Shown: positions 17,821 through 26,370 of the stretch, one piece after another
Layout: the number at the start of each line of letters is the position of its first letter
How positions within the stretch are numbered: the first letter of the stretch is position 1
NCBI RefSeq assembly: GCF_000754095.2
Contig: NZ_JQSG02000002.1
Location: 186,001-250,000 of the forward strand
Source of the DNA: Acidihalobacter prosperus
GTDB lineage: Bacteria; Pseudomonadota; Gammaproteobacteria; DSM-5130; Acidihalobacteraceae
Reading direction: 5' to 3'
Length of the DNA: 64,000 nt
Notes under the pieces: generated by a model
Told to the model about the DNA's origin: nothing
Database searches by the model: none
Seen by the model: only the letters and a program-made list of their open reading frames with translations
Translations under genes and position numbers: made by a program

Positions 17821-19227
17821 ATGGCCCCGGCCCGCCCCAAAAAACGACTCTTCGTACTCGACACCAACGTGCTGATGCACGACCCAAGCGCGCTGTTCCG
17901 GTTTCAGGAACACGACATCTATCTGCCCATGGTGGTACTCGAGGAGCTCGACCGGGCCAAAAAGGGCGTGTCTGAGGTCGCACGCAACGTGCGGCAGGTC
18001 AGCCGCTTTCTGGATGACATCATGGCCCAGGGCGGCGCCATCGACGAAGGCCTGCGCCTCAATATCGCCCTGACCGAGCACAGCAGCGAATTGGCCGCCA
18101 GCGGACGCCTGTTTTTCCAGACGCATACGCTGCCCGCGTCACTGCCGGAAACCCTGCCCGGCAGCAGTCCGGACAACACCATCCTCGCCACCGCGCTGGC
18201 GCTGCAGAATGGCGACAGCCATCACAGGGTCACGCTGGTGTCCAAGGACATCAACCTACGCATCAAGGCTAGCGTGGTCGGCGTCCACGCCGAGGACTAC
18301 CACAACGACCAGGTGCTCGACGACGTCAATCTGCTTTACAGCGGCGTTACCGAACTGCCCGCCGATTTCTGGGAGCACCACAGCAAGGACATGGAGTCGT
18401 GGCAGGAGAACGGACGCACCTTCTACCGCGTGCGCGGCCCGCTCACGCAAGGCTGGCAGCCCAACGAATGCCTGAGCCAGCCGGGCGATGCCGGCTTTTC
18501 CGCCCTGGTGCGCGAAGTGACGGACGGGCATGCGCTGATCGAGACGGTCACGGACTACGGCTCGCCCCGCCATGGCGTCTGGGGTATCCACGCGCGCAAT
18601 CCGGAACAGAATTTCGCGCTCAACCTGCTGCTCGACCCCGAGGTCGATTTCGTCACCCTGGTGGGCGCCGCCGGCACCGGCAAGACGCTGCTCACGCTCG
18701 CCGCCGGCCTTGTCCAGACCCTCGAGGAGAACCGCTACAAGGAAATCATCATGACCCGCGTCACCGTGCCCGTGGGTGAGGATATCGGTTTTTTGCCAGG
18801 CACCGAAGAAGAGAAGATGACGCCCTGGATGGGCGCGCTGATGGACAACCTGGAGGTGCTCAACAAAACCGAGGCCGGCGGCGACTGGGGCCGCGAGGCC
18901 ACCAACGACCTGCTGCGCAACCGCATCAAGATCCGCTCACTGAACTTCATGCGCGGCCGCACCTTCCTCAACCGCTACATCATCATCGACGAGGCGCAGA
19001 ATCTTACCTCGAAACAGATGAAGACCCTGATCACCCGCGCCGGGCCGGGCACCAAGGTGATCTGTCTCGGCAACGTCGCGCAGATCGACACGCCCTATCT
19101 GACCGAAACGACCTCGGGCCTGACCTATGTGGTCGATCGCTTCAAGGGCTGGCCCCACAGCGGCCACATCATCCTCAGGCGCGGCGAACGTTCGCGCCTC
19201 GCCGATTACGCCTCGGACGTGCTCTGA
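17821..19227 (+). CDS. PIN domain-PhoH ATPase fusion
   Basis: A 468-residue protein with an N-terminal PIN ribonuclease-like domain (residues 8-140; acidic residues in FVLDTNVLMHD and VLEELDRAKKG) and a C-terminal PhoH ATPase (about 255-465; Walker A GAAGTGKTLL, Walker B IIDEAQNLT). PIN-PhoH proteins are thought to be RNA helicase/nucleases, and this PhoH2-like form occurs widely. GGAGG lies just before the ATG. It is convergent with the PerM-like gene, with only 4 bases between stops and no visible terminator. Confidence 0.93.
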   Translation: MAPARPKKRLFVLDTNVLMHDPSALFRFQEHDIYLPMVVLEELDRAKKGVSEVARNVRQVSRFLDDIMAQGGAIDEGLRLNIALTEHSSELAASGRLFFQTHTLPASLPETLPGSSPDNTILATALALQNGDSHHRVTLVSKDINLRIKASVVGVHAEDYHNDQVLDDVNLLYSGVTELPADFWEHHSKDMESWQENGRTFYRVRGPLTQGWQPNECLSQPGDAGFSALVREVTDGHALIETVTDYGSPRHGVWGIHARNPEQNFALNLLLDPEVDFVTLVGAAGTGKTLLTLAAGLVQTLEENRYKEIIMTRVTVPVGEDIGFLPGTEEEKMTPWMGALMDNLEVLNKTEAGGDWGREATNDLLRNRIKIRSLNFMRGRTFLNRYIIIDEAQNLTSKQMKTLITRAGPGTKVICLGNVAQIDTPYLTETTSGLTYVVDRFKGWPHSGHIILRRGERSRLADYASDVL

Positions 19228-19231
19228 ATCC

Positions 19232-20311
19232 TCAGGCCGGCGGCAACTCGCCGTCGGCCCGCCGGATCGCACCCACCCAAGCGTGCAGCACCGCCTGCAC
19301 CAGAGTCGCCAGCGGAATCGCGAAAAACACGCCCCAGACACCCCACAAACCGCCGAACAGCAGCACCGCGGCAATGATCGCCACCGGGTGCAGGTTCACC
19401 ATTTCGGAGAACAGCAGCGGCACTAGCAGGTTGCCGTCGATGAACTGGATCACCGCATAGGCGCCGACCGCGTAGAAGAAATCGCCGCTCAGGCCCCACT
19501 GGGCATAGGCCACGAACACCACCGGCAAGGTCACAACGGCCGCGCCCACGTAAGGGATGATGACCGACAGCCCCACCAGCACCGCCAGCAGCAGCGCGTA
19601 ATGCATCTCCAGCAGCGCGAAGGCGATGTAGGTCGACAGCCAGACCACCACGATCTCGACCAGCTTGCCGCGCACGTAGCCCACGATCTTGAGATTGACC
19701 TCCTGCCAGACCTCAGCGGCCAGTGCCTGCTGTCGGGGCAGCACGCCGCGCGCCCATTCGAGCAGCAGCACCTTGTCCTTGAGCATGAAGAACACCAGCA
19801 GCGGCACCAGGATGAGGTAGACGCTGAGCGTGATCAGGCCGATCACGGAAGCCAGCGACAGGCTCAGCGCGCGCTGGGCCAGGCTGCCGATGGCATGCTG
19901 CAGTTCGCCCATGATCGCCTGGATTTGGGCATCGGATATGAAATGCGGGTAACGCTGCGGCAACGCCTGCAAGGCTTCCTTGCCCTGCGCCACCATGTGC
20001 GGCAGCTCGCGCAGGAATTCGGCCACCTGGCGCGAGAGCAGCGGCACGAGCCCCACCATGACCAGCGCCACCACGGCCATGAACGCCAGAAACACCAGCC
20101 ATACCGCCGGCGATCGCGGCATGCCCATGCGCACCAGACGCAGCACGCCGCCCTCGAGCACGAAGGCGATGACCAAGGCCGCAATGAGCGGTGCCATCAG
20201 CCGCCCCGTGAACAACACCACTGCGGCACCCGACACGATCAGCAGGATCAGGCTGATCACCTGCGGATCGGAGAAATAGCGCTGGAACCATGCGCGCAAC
20301 AGGGCGATCAT
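19232..20311 (-). CDS. AI-2E family (PerM-like) membrane protein, copy 1
   Basis: A 359-residue polytopic protein of the AI-2 exporter/PerM family (UPF0118), with about eight hydrophobic segments and the late signature VIIPYVGAAVVTLPV followed by FIDGNLLVPLLFSEMVNLHP. Family members have been proposed to export AI-2 or act as Na+(Li+)/H+ antiporters; neither is certain here. Its start overlaps the end of the upstream hypothetical gene by 4 bases, so the two are coupled. A second family member is at 36409. Confidence 0.9.
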   Translation of the reverse strand: MIALLRAWFQRYFSDPQVISLILLIVSGAAVVLFTGRLMAPLIAALVIAFVLEGGVLRLVRMGMPRSPAVWLVFLAFMAVVALVMVGLVPLLSRQVAEFLRELPHMVAQGKEALQALPQRYPHFISDAQIQAIMGELQHAIGSLAQRALSLSLASVIGLITLSVYLILVPLLVFFMLKDKVLLLEWARGVLPRQQALAAEVWQEVNLKIVGYVRGKLVEIVVVWLSTYIAFALLEMHYALLLAVLVGLSVIIPYVGAAVVTLPVVFVAYAQWGLSGDFFYAVGAYAVIQFIDGNLLVPLLFSEMVNLHPVAIIAAVLLFGGLWGVWGVFFAIPLATLVQAVLHAWVGAIRRADGELPPA

Positions 20312-20697
20312 TCAGGCGCGTCTTCGCTCGAGACCTGCCGATACTGTAGATAGTGAGTCTCGAACAGCACTTCGAGCTCGTCGATCACCTCCACGGCATC
20401 GCGCCCTTGCATGACGTGCTGCGCCATCAGCGCCGAGGTCTGATTGAGCATCTTGGCCTTGTCGAGCATCGGGTAGGTGGCCGCCAACCGGCGTACCGCC
20501 TTGACCACCGACTCCTTCTCCGGACGCGGGTGCGGCACGGGTGCCGCCGCGACAGGCTCAGGTTTGGGCGCGCGCTCGGCAAGAAATTCGGCAAAGGCGA
20601 TCAGGGTACGCCGATCCGCCTCCGGCAGGGCGTCGAACAACGCCTGCAGACGCTTGCCCGCGCCGCCACGCTTAGCGCTGGTTTTGATCGGCAACAC
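20308..20697 (-). CDS. Conserved hypothetical protein, 129 residues
   Basis: No family recognised. It is a soluble, mostly helical protein with a basic N-terminus (IKTSAKRGGAGKRLQ), a helix rich in Leu and Ala (LFDALPEADRRTLIAFAEFL), a Pro/Glu linker near 45-62, and a C-terminal helical region with DAVEVIDELEVLFE. It has no cysteines. The start is GTG at 20697, one base after the amidotransferase-like stop, with AAGGT upstream. It overlaps the PerM gene by 4 bases. Operon position and codon pattern support a real gene. Confidence 0.75.
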   Translation of the reverse strand: MLPIKTSAKRGGAGKRLQALFDALPEADRRTLIAFAEFLAERAPKPEPVAAAPVPHPRPEKESVVKAVRRLAATYPMLDKAKMLNQTSALMAQHVMQGRDAVEVIDELEVLFETHYLQYRQVSSEDAPE

Positions 20698-20698
20698 G

Positions 20699-21436
20699 CT
20701 ATTCGACCTTAAGGCTGAACACCGGCGTCTTGTGGCGGGCCTGCATCAGTCCCAGTGCCTTGACCAGGGCTACGACCACGGCATCCGTGGTTTCCTGCAT
20801 GCCATGCCATTCCATACGCGCCTCGCCCAGCAGCTCGGGCAGGTTGGGCGGAGGGTTGTGACCATCCTCCATCAGGATGTCCTCGATCATGCCTGGCTTC
20901 ATTTCAGGGCGGAAAAGCAGCCCGTAGGTCAGAGGATCGGGCCGAATGGCCAGCCAGCGCCCCTCGTCGTCGACCAACAGGGGCTCGATGCCGTCGGGCA
21001 GGTCGACGCCGCCGTGATGGAGTACCAGCAGCCGGCGGCCGTGCATCGCTTCGGCAAGCACATCGCCTTCCCCGGCTGCGGTCTTGTGCGCGGTTACGAA
21101 ACCTGCGGTATAGGGCGGATCTTCGCGACCGAACCCGCCCGCAGCTTCGGCCACCAGCAGGCCGCCCAGCCCGAATCCGGTGACGGGTCGGCGCGCCTTC
21201 TGGAACAGGTGGATCAGATTGATCACATCGTTGCGATAGGGCAATGCCTCATCATCCAAGGTGGACGAGGCGCCACCCAGCACGAAAAGACCATCGAACT
21301 GACCGACGCTGGGCGGCAGCCCCTGCCCCAGGAAAGGGCGATAGTAGTCGAAACCGATGTCGCGCTTTTCCAACTGCTTTTCGATCAGCCCGAGAAATTC
21401 GGAATAGGTGTTCTGCACGACCACGTAGTTCTGCAT
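20699..21436 (-). CDS. Class I glutamine amidotransferase-like protein lacking catalytic residues
   Basis: A 245-residue protein with the fold signature of class I amidotransferases: GLFVLGGASSTLDD near residue 50, a nucleophile elbow TGFGLGG, and a C-terminal LLFRPEM segment. In active enzymes the elbow reads G-x-C-x-G, but here residue 89 is Gly. The catalytic His of the usual F-H-P-E motif is Arg176; Glu178 remains. It cannot act as a normal glutaminase and is more likely a binding or regulatory protein. AGGAG precedes the ATG. It lies between a LysR gene and the 129-residue hypothetical gene. Confidence 0.82.
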   Translation of the reverse strand: MQNYVVVQNTYSEFLGLIEKQLEKRDIGFDYYRPFLGQGLPPSVGQFDGLFVLGGASSTLDDEALPYRNDVINLIHLFQKARRPVTGFGLGGLLVAEAAGGFGREDPPYTAGFVTAHKTAAGEGDVLAEAMHGRRLLVLHHGGVDLPDGIEPLLVDDEGRWLAIRPDPLTYGLLFRPEMKPGMIEDILMEDGHNPPPNLPELLGEARMEWHGMQETTDAVVVALVKALGLMQARHKTPVFSLKVE

Positions 21437-21466
21437 GTGGCGACTCCTGCGTGGGGCAATGTTGGA

Positions 21467-22387
21467 TTACGGCTGCGAGTGCCCGTCGTGCGCATGCGTC
21501 TCGCAGTAATCGCGGGCGAAGTTGAGCAACTCCTCCATGGCGCGCAGACGGAATTTCTGGCGCTGGCGTACGAACGAAAATGGCCGACGCAACGGCGGGT
21601 CCAGCGGCAACGCGACCAGGCGGCCGAGAGCGATCTCCTTGTCCAGGCTGGTGCGCGACAGGATACTCACGCCCATGCCGGCCTCCACCGCCCCCTTGAT
21701 GGATTCCGAACTGCCCAACTCCAGACACTCGTTGAGACTATTGCGGTCGAGTCCCTGTTCGTCAAGGTATTCCATGATGACCTCGCGCGTCCCCGACCCC
21801 TCCTCTCGACAGATAAAGGGGTGGCTGAAGAAGGCCTTGGCGGTGAGGGCCTTCTCGCCGGCCAGCGGGTGGCTCGGCGGCAGCACGGCGACCAGCTCGT
21901 CCTCGCGGCACATCTCCACGACCAGATTCTTGTTCGCAACCGGCGCCTCGACCACGCCCAGATCGATGATGTTGTTCTCGACCATGGACACAATGCCTTC
22001 GGTATTGGAGACGCGCAGGCGAAGATTGACGTCCGGGTGCTCGGCCTTGAAGGTCCCGAGCAGTGCGGGCAACATGTATTCGGCGATGGTCGTTGAAGCC
22101 CCCACCGTCAACGCACCGCTGATGTCGCCGGTCAGTTCCTTGATCGCATTGTCGAGCTCTGCGTAGAGTTCGAAAATGCGCTCGCTGAATTGGTAGGCGA
22201 TCTGCCCGGCCTCGGTTAGGCTCACCCGGTTGTGGGTGCGATCGAAAAGCCGCGTGTTGAAATGGTCCTCAAGCTGGCGGATCTGAAAAGTCACCGCCGG
22301 TTGGGTCATGTGTAACGTATCTGCCGCCTTGGTAAAACTCAGCAATTTGGCAACGGTATAGAAAACCTGAAGTCTGCGGTCGGCCAC
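21467..22387 (-). CDS. LysR-family transcriptional regulator
   Basis: A 306-residue LTTR with an N-terminal winged helix-turn-helix (residues 4-62; SFTKAADTLHMTQPAVTFQI is the recognition region) and a substrate-binding domain (about 90-295) starting GALTVGASTTIAEYMLP. The sequence resembles the YeiE/CysL-like group more than CbbR, but the effector cannot be read. The start is GTG at 22387 and lacks a strong ribosome-binding site. An inverted repeat 49 bases upstream is a candidate autoregulatory site. It is divergent from the TM2-like gene and upstream of the amidotransferase-like gene. Confidence 0.9.
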   Translation of the reverse strand: MADRRLQVFYTVAKLLSFTKAADTLHMTQPAVTFQIRQLEDHFNTRLFDRTHNRVSLTEAGQIAYQFSERIFELYAELDNAIKELTGDISGALTVGASTTIAEYMLPALLGTFKAEHPDVNLRLRVSNTEGIVSMVENNIIDLGVVEAPVANKNLVVEMCREDELVAVLPPSHPLAGEKALTAKAFFSHPFICREEGSGTREVIMEYLDEQGLDRNSLNECLELGSSESIKGAVEAGMGVSILSRTSLDKEIALGRLVALPLDPPLRRPFSFVRQRQKFRLRAMEELLNFARDYCETHAHDGHSQP

Positions 22388-22435
22388 GGTATCGGTTTAA
22401 ATCCTCGTAGGGATCGGCGTGTAGGTTGCTGCATA

Positions 22436-22457
22436 CTAGCAGCCCGCTTGATGCTAG
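22436..22457. promoter_or_regulatory. Inverted repeat in lysR divergent region
   Basis: CTAGCA (22436-22441) and TGCTAG (22452-22457) form a perfect 6-bp inverted repeat separated by 10 bases, centred between the divergent LysR and TM2-like genes. Size and place fit a LysR-type recognition site; binding is inferred. Confidence 0.45.
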
Positions 22458-22527
22458 AAAACCGAAAACCCGTCGTATTATCCCCGCTCAGCCCGTAACG
22501 CGACAAAAGGTCGCGGAGAGCCGATCT

Positions 22528-23085
22528 ATGCACCCTAGCTGGAAAAAACTCGACCTTGAGGGAGAGGGCCTGCAGACCCTGAACCTGCGCTACAACCAGG
22601 CCATGCGACGACCGTCGCGTGCCTACCTGCTGATGGTTCTGTTCCCGCTCGGCTTGCATCGCTGGTACCTGCGGGAACCCGTCGGCGCCGTTGCCTATCC
22701 CCTGCTCTGCACACTCGCGGCGTGGCTGGGCATTGTCTTCGGCGCCATCCCGGCTGCGGGCGGCGCCATCGCGATACTCGGCCTGCTCGCCTTCGATGCC
22801 TTCTGGATCGGCAGGCGCAGCATTTCCCTTAACAAGGCGCTGCGCATGCGCCAGTTCATGCGTCCCGGCGCCGCACCGCCGCCTGGCTATCGAGGACGCT
22901 ACGTCGACGAGTCGCTGGAGGATTACCTCAAAATCAAGGAGCGCGAACGGGCCGGTCACCAGCCGGCTGGCTCCGACACGACGGCGCCGGGAACAGTCGC
23001 TTCGGCGCCGCCCTCGTTCAACGAACAGGAGGCCATGCTGCAGGAACTCGCCCGCACCAACAAGGGCCGACGGCGTACTCATTGA
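22528..23085 (+). CDS. TM2-like small membrane protein
   Basis: A 185-residue protein of unknown role. The N-terminal 40 residues are soluble. Then come two to three hydrophobic segments (about 37-105) with PLGLHRWYLREPVGAVAYPL, which recalls the glycine/aromatic turn of TM2-domain proteins, followed by a basic cytoplasmic tail containing SLEDYLKIKERERAG and a disordered end. The ATG at 22528 has GGAGAG upstream; the longer frame starting at 22426 covers the promoter region and is rejected. It is divergent from lysR. Confidence 0.75.
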   Translation: MHPSWKKLDLEGEGLQTLNLRYNQAMRRPSRAYLLMVLFPLGLHRWYLREPVGAVAYPLLCTLAAWLGIVFGAIPAAGGAIAILGLLAFDAFWIGRRSISLNKALRMRQFMRPGAAPPPGYRGRYVDESLEDYLKIKERERAGHQPAGSDTTAPGTVASAPPSFNEQEAMLQELARTNKGRRRTH

Positions 23086-23100
23086 TCGCCGCCTGCCCAA

Positions 23101-26100
23101 TCATGCGGCGCCGGCACGCGCATCCTCACGGCGCTGCCAAAGATAATAGAGCAGCGGGATCACGACCAGGGTCAGCAGCGTGGATGCCAGCGTGCCGAAG
23201 ATCAGCGATACGGCCAGGCCACCGAACACCGGGTCGCTGACCATCACAGCGGAACCGAAAATGATGGCCAGCGCGGTCAACAGGATCGGCCGGAAGCGGA
23301 TGGCGCCCGCCTCGATCACCGATTCGGCCAACCCGTAACCGCGGCGGCGGTAGTCGAGTATGAAATCGATCAACAGCAGCGAGTTGCGCACCACGATGCC
23401 GGCCAAGGCAATGAAACCGATCATCGAGGTCGCATTGAACGGCATGTGGAACAACCAATGCCCGGGGAAGATGCCTACCAGGGTCAACGGGATCGCGCCC
23501 ATCACGATCACCGGCAACGCGAAGGACTGGTAGTAGGCCACCAGCAGCAGATAGATGAACACCAGCGCGACGATGAAGGCGGCGCCGAGATCGCGGAACA
23601 CGTCTAGCGTCAACCGCATATCGCCACCCCAGAGCAGCTGATAGTGGGTCACGTCGTTCGGCTGCGCGTCAACGAAGCCGAGATTCCCCGTGGTTAGATG
23701 CACGCCATTGGGCAGCGTTTTGCCGTCGAGCATGCTGTTGAGCGTCAACGTCGCGTACACCGGGCTGGCATTGAGCATGTCGCCCATCACGTAGACCACC
23801 GGATGCTGGTCGCGGTCGAGAATCGGCTTGGCGACGCTGGACGGCTCGATACGCACCAGGCTGCCGATCGGCACCGAACGCCCCTGTGCATTGGTGACCT
23901 GCAGGTCGCGCACCTGCTGAATCCAGGAACGGTCGGCACGCTTGAGCCGCACGATCAGTGCCACGGGTTCGGGGGCATGCACCTCGCGCAGGGTGCCGAC
24001 ATCGATGCCCGCCACATAGTCGTGGACGAGCTTGGCGACCTGCGCCGGCGCCACGCCCGCCAGCATGGCCTTGCGCGCATCGACATGAATCCGGTATTCA
24101 GGCGCCGTGGCCGTGACCGAATCGTCGATATTGATCATGCCATAAACCTTCTCGAAATCCTGCTTCACGAGCGCCGCCGTTTGACGCAGGGTTTCGTAGT
24201 TCGGCCCGTACAGTTCCGCCAGCACCTGGGAGCGCACCGGTGGCCCCGGCGGCGTCATGAACAGCTTGATGCGGGTGAGCGGGAAGGCCGCGCGCACCGG
24301 CGCCAACGCCTTCCACACCTCCGTGGCCACCACGCTGGTATGCGGACGGTCGTGGCGGCCGACGAGATTGACCACGATCTGCGCGAGATTGCTGCCCTTG
24401 CGCAGGGCATCGCCGCGCACCATGCCGGCGAAGCTCAGGGGGCCGGTACGGCCCAGATAGGTCTGGTAATGGGTCACGTAGCGCTCGCGCGCCAGCACTT
24501 CGCCCACGGCCTGCGCGACGCGTCCGGTCTCTGCCAGCGCGGTACCGGCGGGCGTGTCGATTTCGACGGTGAAGGTACTGACGTTGCCGTCGGGCAGCAT
24601 CTGCAGGCTCACGCCAAGCGCACTGATCGGGCCGTTCATGCCCGTGGGGCGGATAAATTGCCAGGCCGGCATCAACAGGGATAACAACAGCAGGCCGATG
24701 ACGATGGAGAAAAACACCGTGCGCTTGCGTCCGCTCGCGATCAGCGGCCGGATGACGGCGACGTAGCTGCGGTGCAGCCAGTCCTGCTTCGATTCGCCGG
24801 CATCCTCGAGATCGGCCTGGCGCGCCAGGGTGGCCATCGCCTTGCCGCGCAGCCAGCGATAGGCCACCCACGGCACCACGATATACGCCAGGATCAGCGA
24901 AGCCACCATCGCCACCGGCACGTTGATCGGTATCGGCCGCATGAACGGCCCCATCATGCCACTGACGAAGGCCATCGGCACGAAGGCCAGGATGACCGCA
25001 ATCGTGGCGATGTTGGTCGGATTACCGATCTCGTTGGTCGCGCGCACCAGCATTCCGCCATAGTCTCGGCAATCGCCGTGATGCAGGTGGCGGTGGATGT
25101 TCTCGATCACCACGATGGCCGCATCCACCAGCAGGCCAAGCGACAGGATCAGCGCGAATAGCGATATCCGGTTGATGGTCTGGCCAATCATCCAGCCCAC
25201 GCCCAGCACCACGAACAGCGTCAGGGGCACCGTCAGGGTGACGATGATCGCCTCCCGCCAGCCGAGGAAGAACAGCAGGATGAAGGACACCACGATGATC
25301 GCGATGGCCAGATGCTCCATCAGCGTGTTGACCGCATCGTTGGCGCGGCGCCCGTAGTCGCGGGTCACGCTGACATGCACGCCCTGCGGCAGCATCTCGC
25401 GTTCGAGACGATGCAGCTTGGAAAGCACCGCATCGGATACGGTCACCGCATTGGCGCCGGCGCGCTTGCCGATCGCCAGGGTCACCGCCGGCACGGCATC
25501 GGCGGCGCCGGCGGCCTCGCTGACGTATTCATCGTGGCTGCGCGCGCCGCGCACGACTCGCGCCACATCCTTGAGATAGACTGGCTTGCCGTGCACCACG
25601 CCGACCACGATGTCCCCCAGCTCGTGCACATCGGCGAAGGCCGCATTGACGCGCAGGTCGATCTGCCGGTTGCTGTTGACTAGATGCCCCGCCGGCACCA
25701 CCGCATTCGAGGCCTTGAGCAGCTTGATCACCTGATCCAGGCTGAGGCCTGCGGCTGCCAGACGACCGGGCTCGATTTCGACATTCACGGCGGGTCGCTC
25801 GCCGCCGATCACATGGCTGTCGCCCACGTTCGGCACGCTGCGCAGCTGTTGCAGCACGCGCTCGCCCAACTCGCGCAACGCTACTCCGCCCAAATTTCTG
25901 GCGCTGAGCGTGACCGCCAGCACCGGCACGTCATTGATGCCGATGCTCTTGACCAGCGGCTGCATCGTGCCGGGCGGCAAACGGTCCATGTTGCGCATCA
26001 GCTGGTTGTAGAGCAGCAGCAGACTGCGCTCCTCGTTCGCCCCCACCTGGAACTGCACGGTCACCACGCCCAGATCGTTGACCGCATTGCCGTAGGTATG

Positions 26101-26370
26101 CTCCACGCCCTTGAGGCCGGCCATCAGCGCTTCCAGGGGCCGCACCACCTGATTCTGGATCTCTTCCGGGCTGCTGCCGGGACGCATGACCAGAATCGAG
26201 GCCGCCGGCACCACGATCTCCGGGTTGTACAGGCGCGGCGTCACCATCACGGCAAGCGTGCCGAACAGCGTGAGCGCCAACATGATCAACGCCGTGATCT
26301 TGGAGGCCAGAAAGGCCTGCGCCAGCCGCCCCGCCAGGTTCAGCCGTTCGTCCGGGTGCTGCGCACTCAT
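23101..26370 (-). CDS. RND efflux transporter, inner-membrane permease
   Basis: A 1089-residue proton-driven RND pump subunit with the standard duplicated layout: TM1 near residue 25-45, a large periplasmic loop, TM2-6 (about 350-510), and a second loop and TM bundle (about 550-1070). The TM4 region reads GLLVDAAIVVIEN: Asp416 matches AcrB D407, but the following Asp is Ala. In the TM10 region AcrB K940 is replaced by Arg (GIVVRNSLLLIDF). It is neither a typical HAE-1 pump nor a heavy-metal pump (no DFG before the VDxA). The ATG overlaps the adaptor stop, giving OMP-adaptor-pump order. The substrate is unknown. Confidence 0.92.
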   Translation of the reverse strand: MSAQHPDERLNLAGRLAQAFLASKITALIMLALTLFGTLAVMVTPRLYNPEIVVPAASILVMRPGSSPEEIQNQVVRPLEALMAGLKGVEHTYGNAVNDLGVVTVQFQVGANEERSLLLLYNQLMRNMDRLPPGTMQPLVKSIGINDVPVLAVTLSARNLGGVALRELGERVLQQLRSVPNVGDSHVIGGERPAVNVEIEPGRLAAAGLSLDQVIKLLKASNAVVPAGHLVNSNRQIDLRVNAAFADVHELGDIVVGVVHGKPVYLKDVARVVRGARSHDEYVSEAAGAADAVPAVTLAIGKRAGANAVTVSDAVLSKLHRLEREMLPQGVHVSVTRDYGRRANDAVNTLMEHLAIAIIVVSFILLFFLGWREAIIVTLTVPLTLFVVLGVGWMIGQTINRISLFALILSLGLLVDAAIVVIENIHRHLHHGDCRDYGGMLVRATNEIGNPTNIATIAVILAFVPMAFVSGMMGPFMRPIPINVPVAMVASLILAYIVVPWVAYRWLRGKAMATLARQADLEDAGESKQDWLHRSYVAVIRPLIASGRKRTVFFSIVIGLLLLSLLMPAWQFIRPTGMNGPISALGVSLQMLPDGNVSTFTVEIDTPAGTALAETGRVAQAVGEVLARERYVTHYQTYLGRTGPLSFAGMVRGDALRKGSNLAQIVVNLVGRHDRPHTSVVATEVWKALAPVRAAFPLTRIKLFMTPPGPPVRSQVLAELYGPNYETLRQTAALVKQDFEKVYGMINIDDSVTATAPEYRIHVDARKAMLAGVAPAQVAKLVHDYVAGIDVGTLREVHAPEPVALIVRLKRADRSWIQQVRDLQVTNAQGRSVPIGSLVRIEPSSVAKPILDRDQHPVVYVMGDMLNASPVYATLTLNSMLDGKTLPNGVHLTTGNLGFVDAQPNDVTHYQLLWGGDMRLTLDVFRDLGAAFIVALVFIYLLLVAYYQSFALPVIVMGAIPLTLVGIFPGHWLFHMPFNATSMIGFIALAGIVVRNSLLLIDFILDYRRRGYGLAESVIEAGAIRFRPILLTALAIIFGSAVMVSDPVFGGLAVSLIFGTLASTLLTLVVIPLLYYLWQRREDARAGAA

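Noticed and set aside
20477-22096. 539-codon plus-strand open frame across the amidotransferase-like and LysR genes
   Set aside because: Opposes two real genes that have ribosome-binding sites and family motifs; no domain visible.
21467-22387. LysR protein as CbbR, the RuBisCO regulator
   Set aside because: No cbb genes are adjacent and the sequence seems closer to YeiE/CysL-like regulators; identity cannot be decided.
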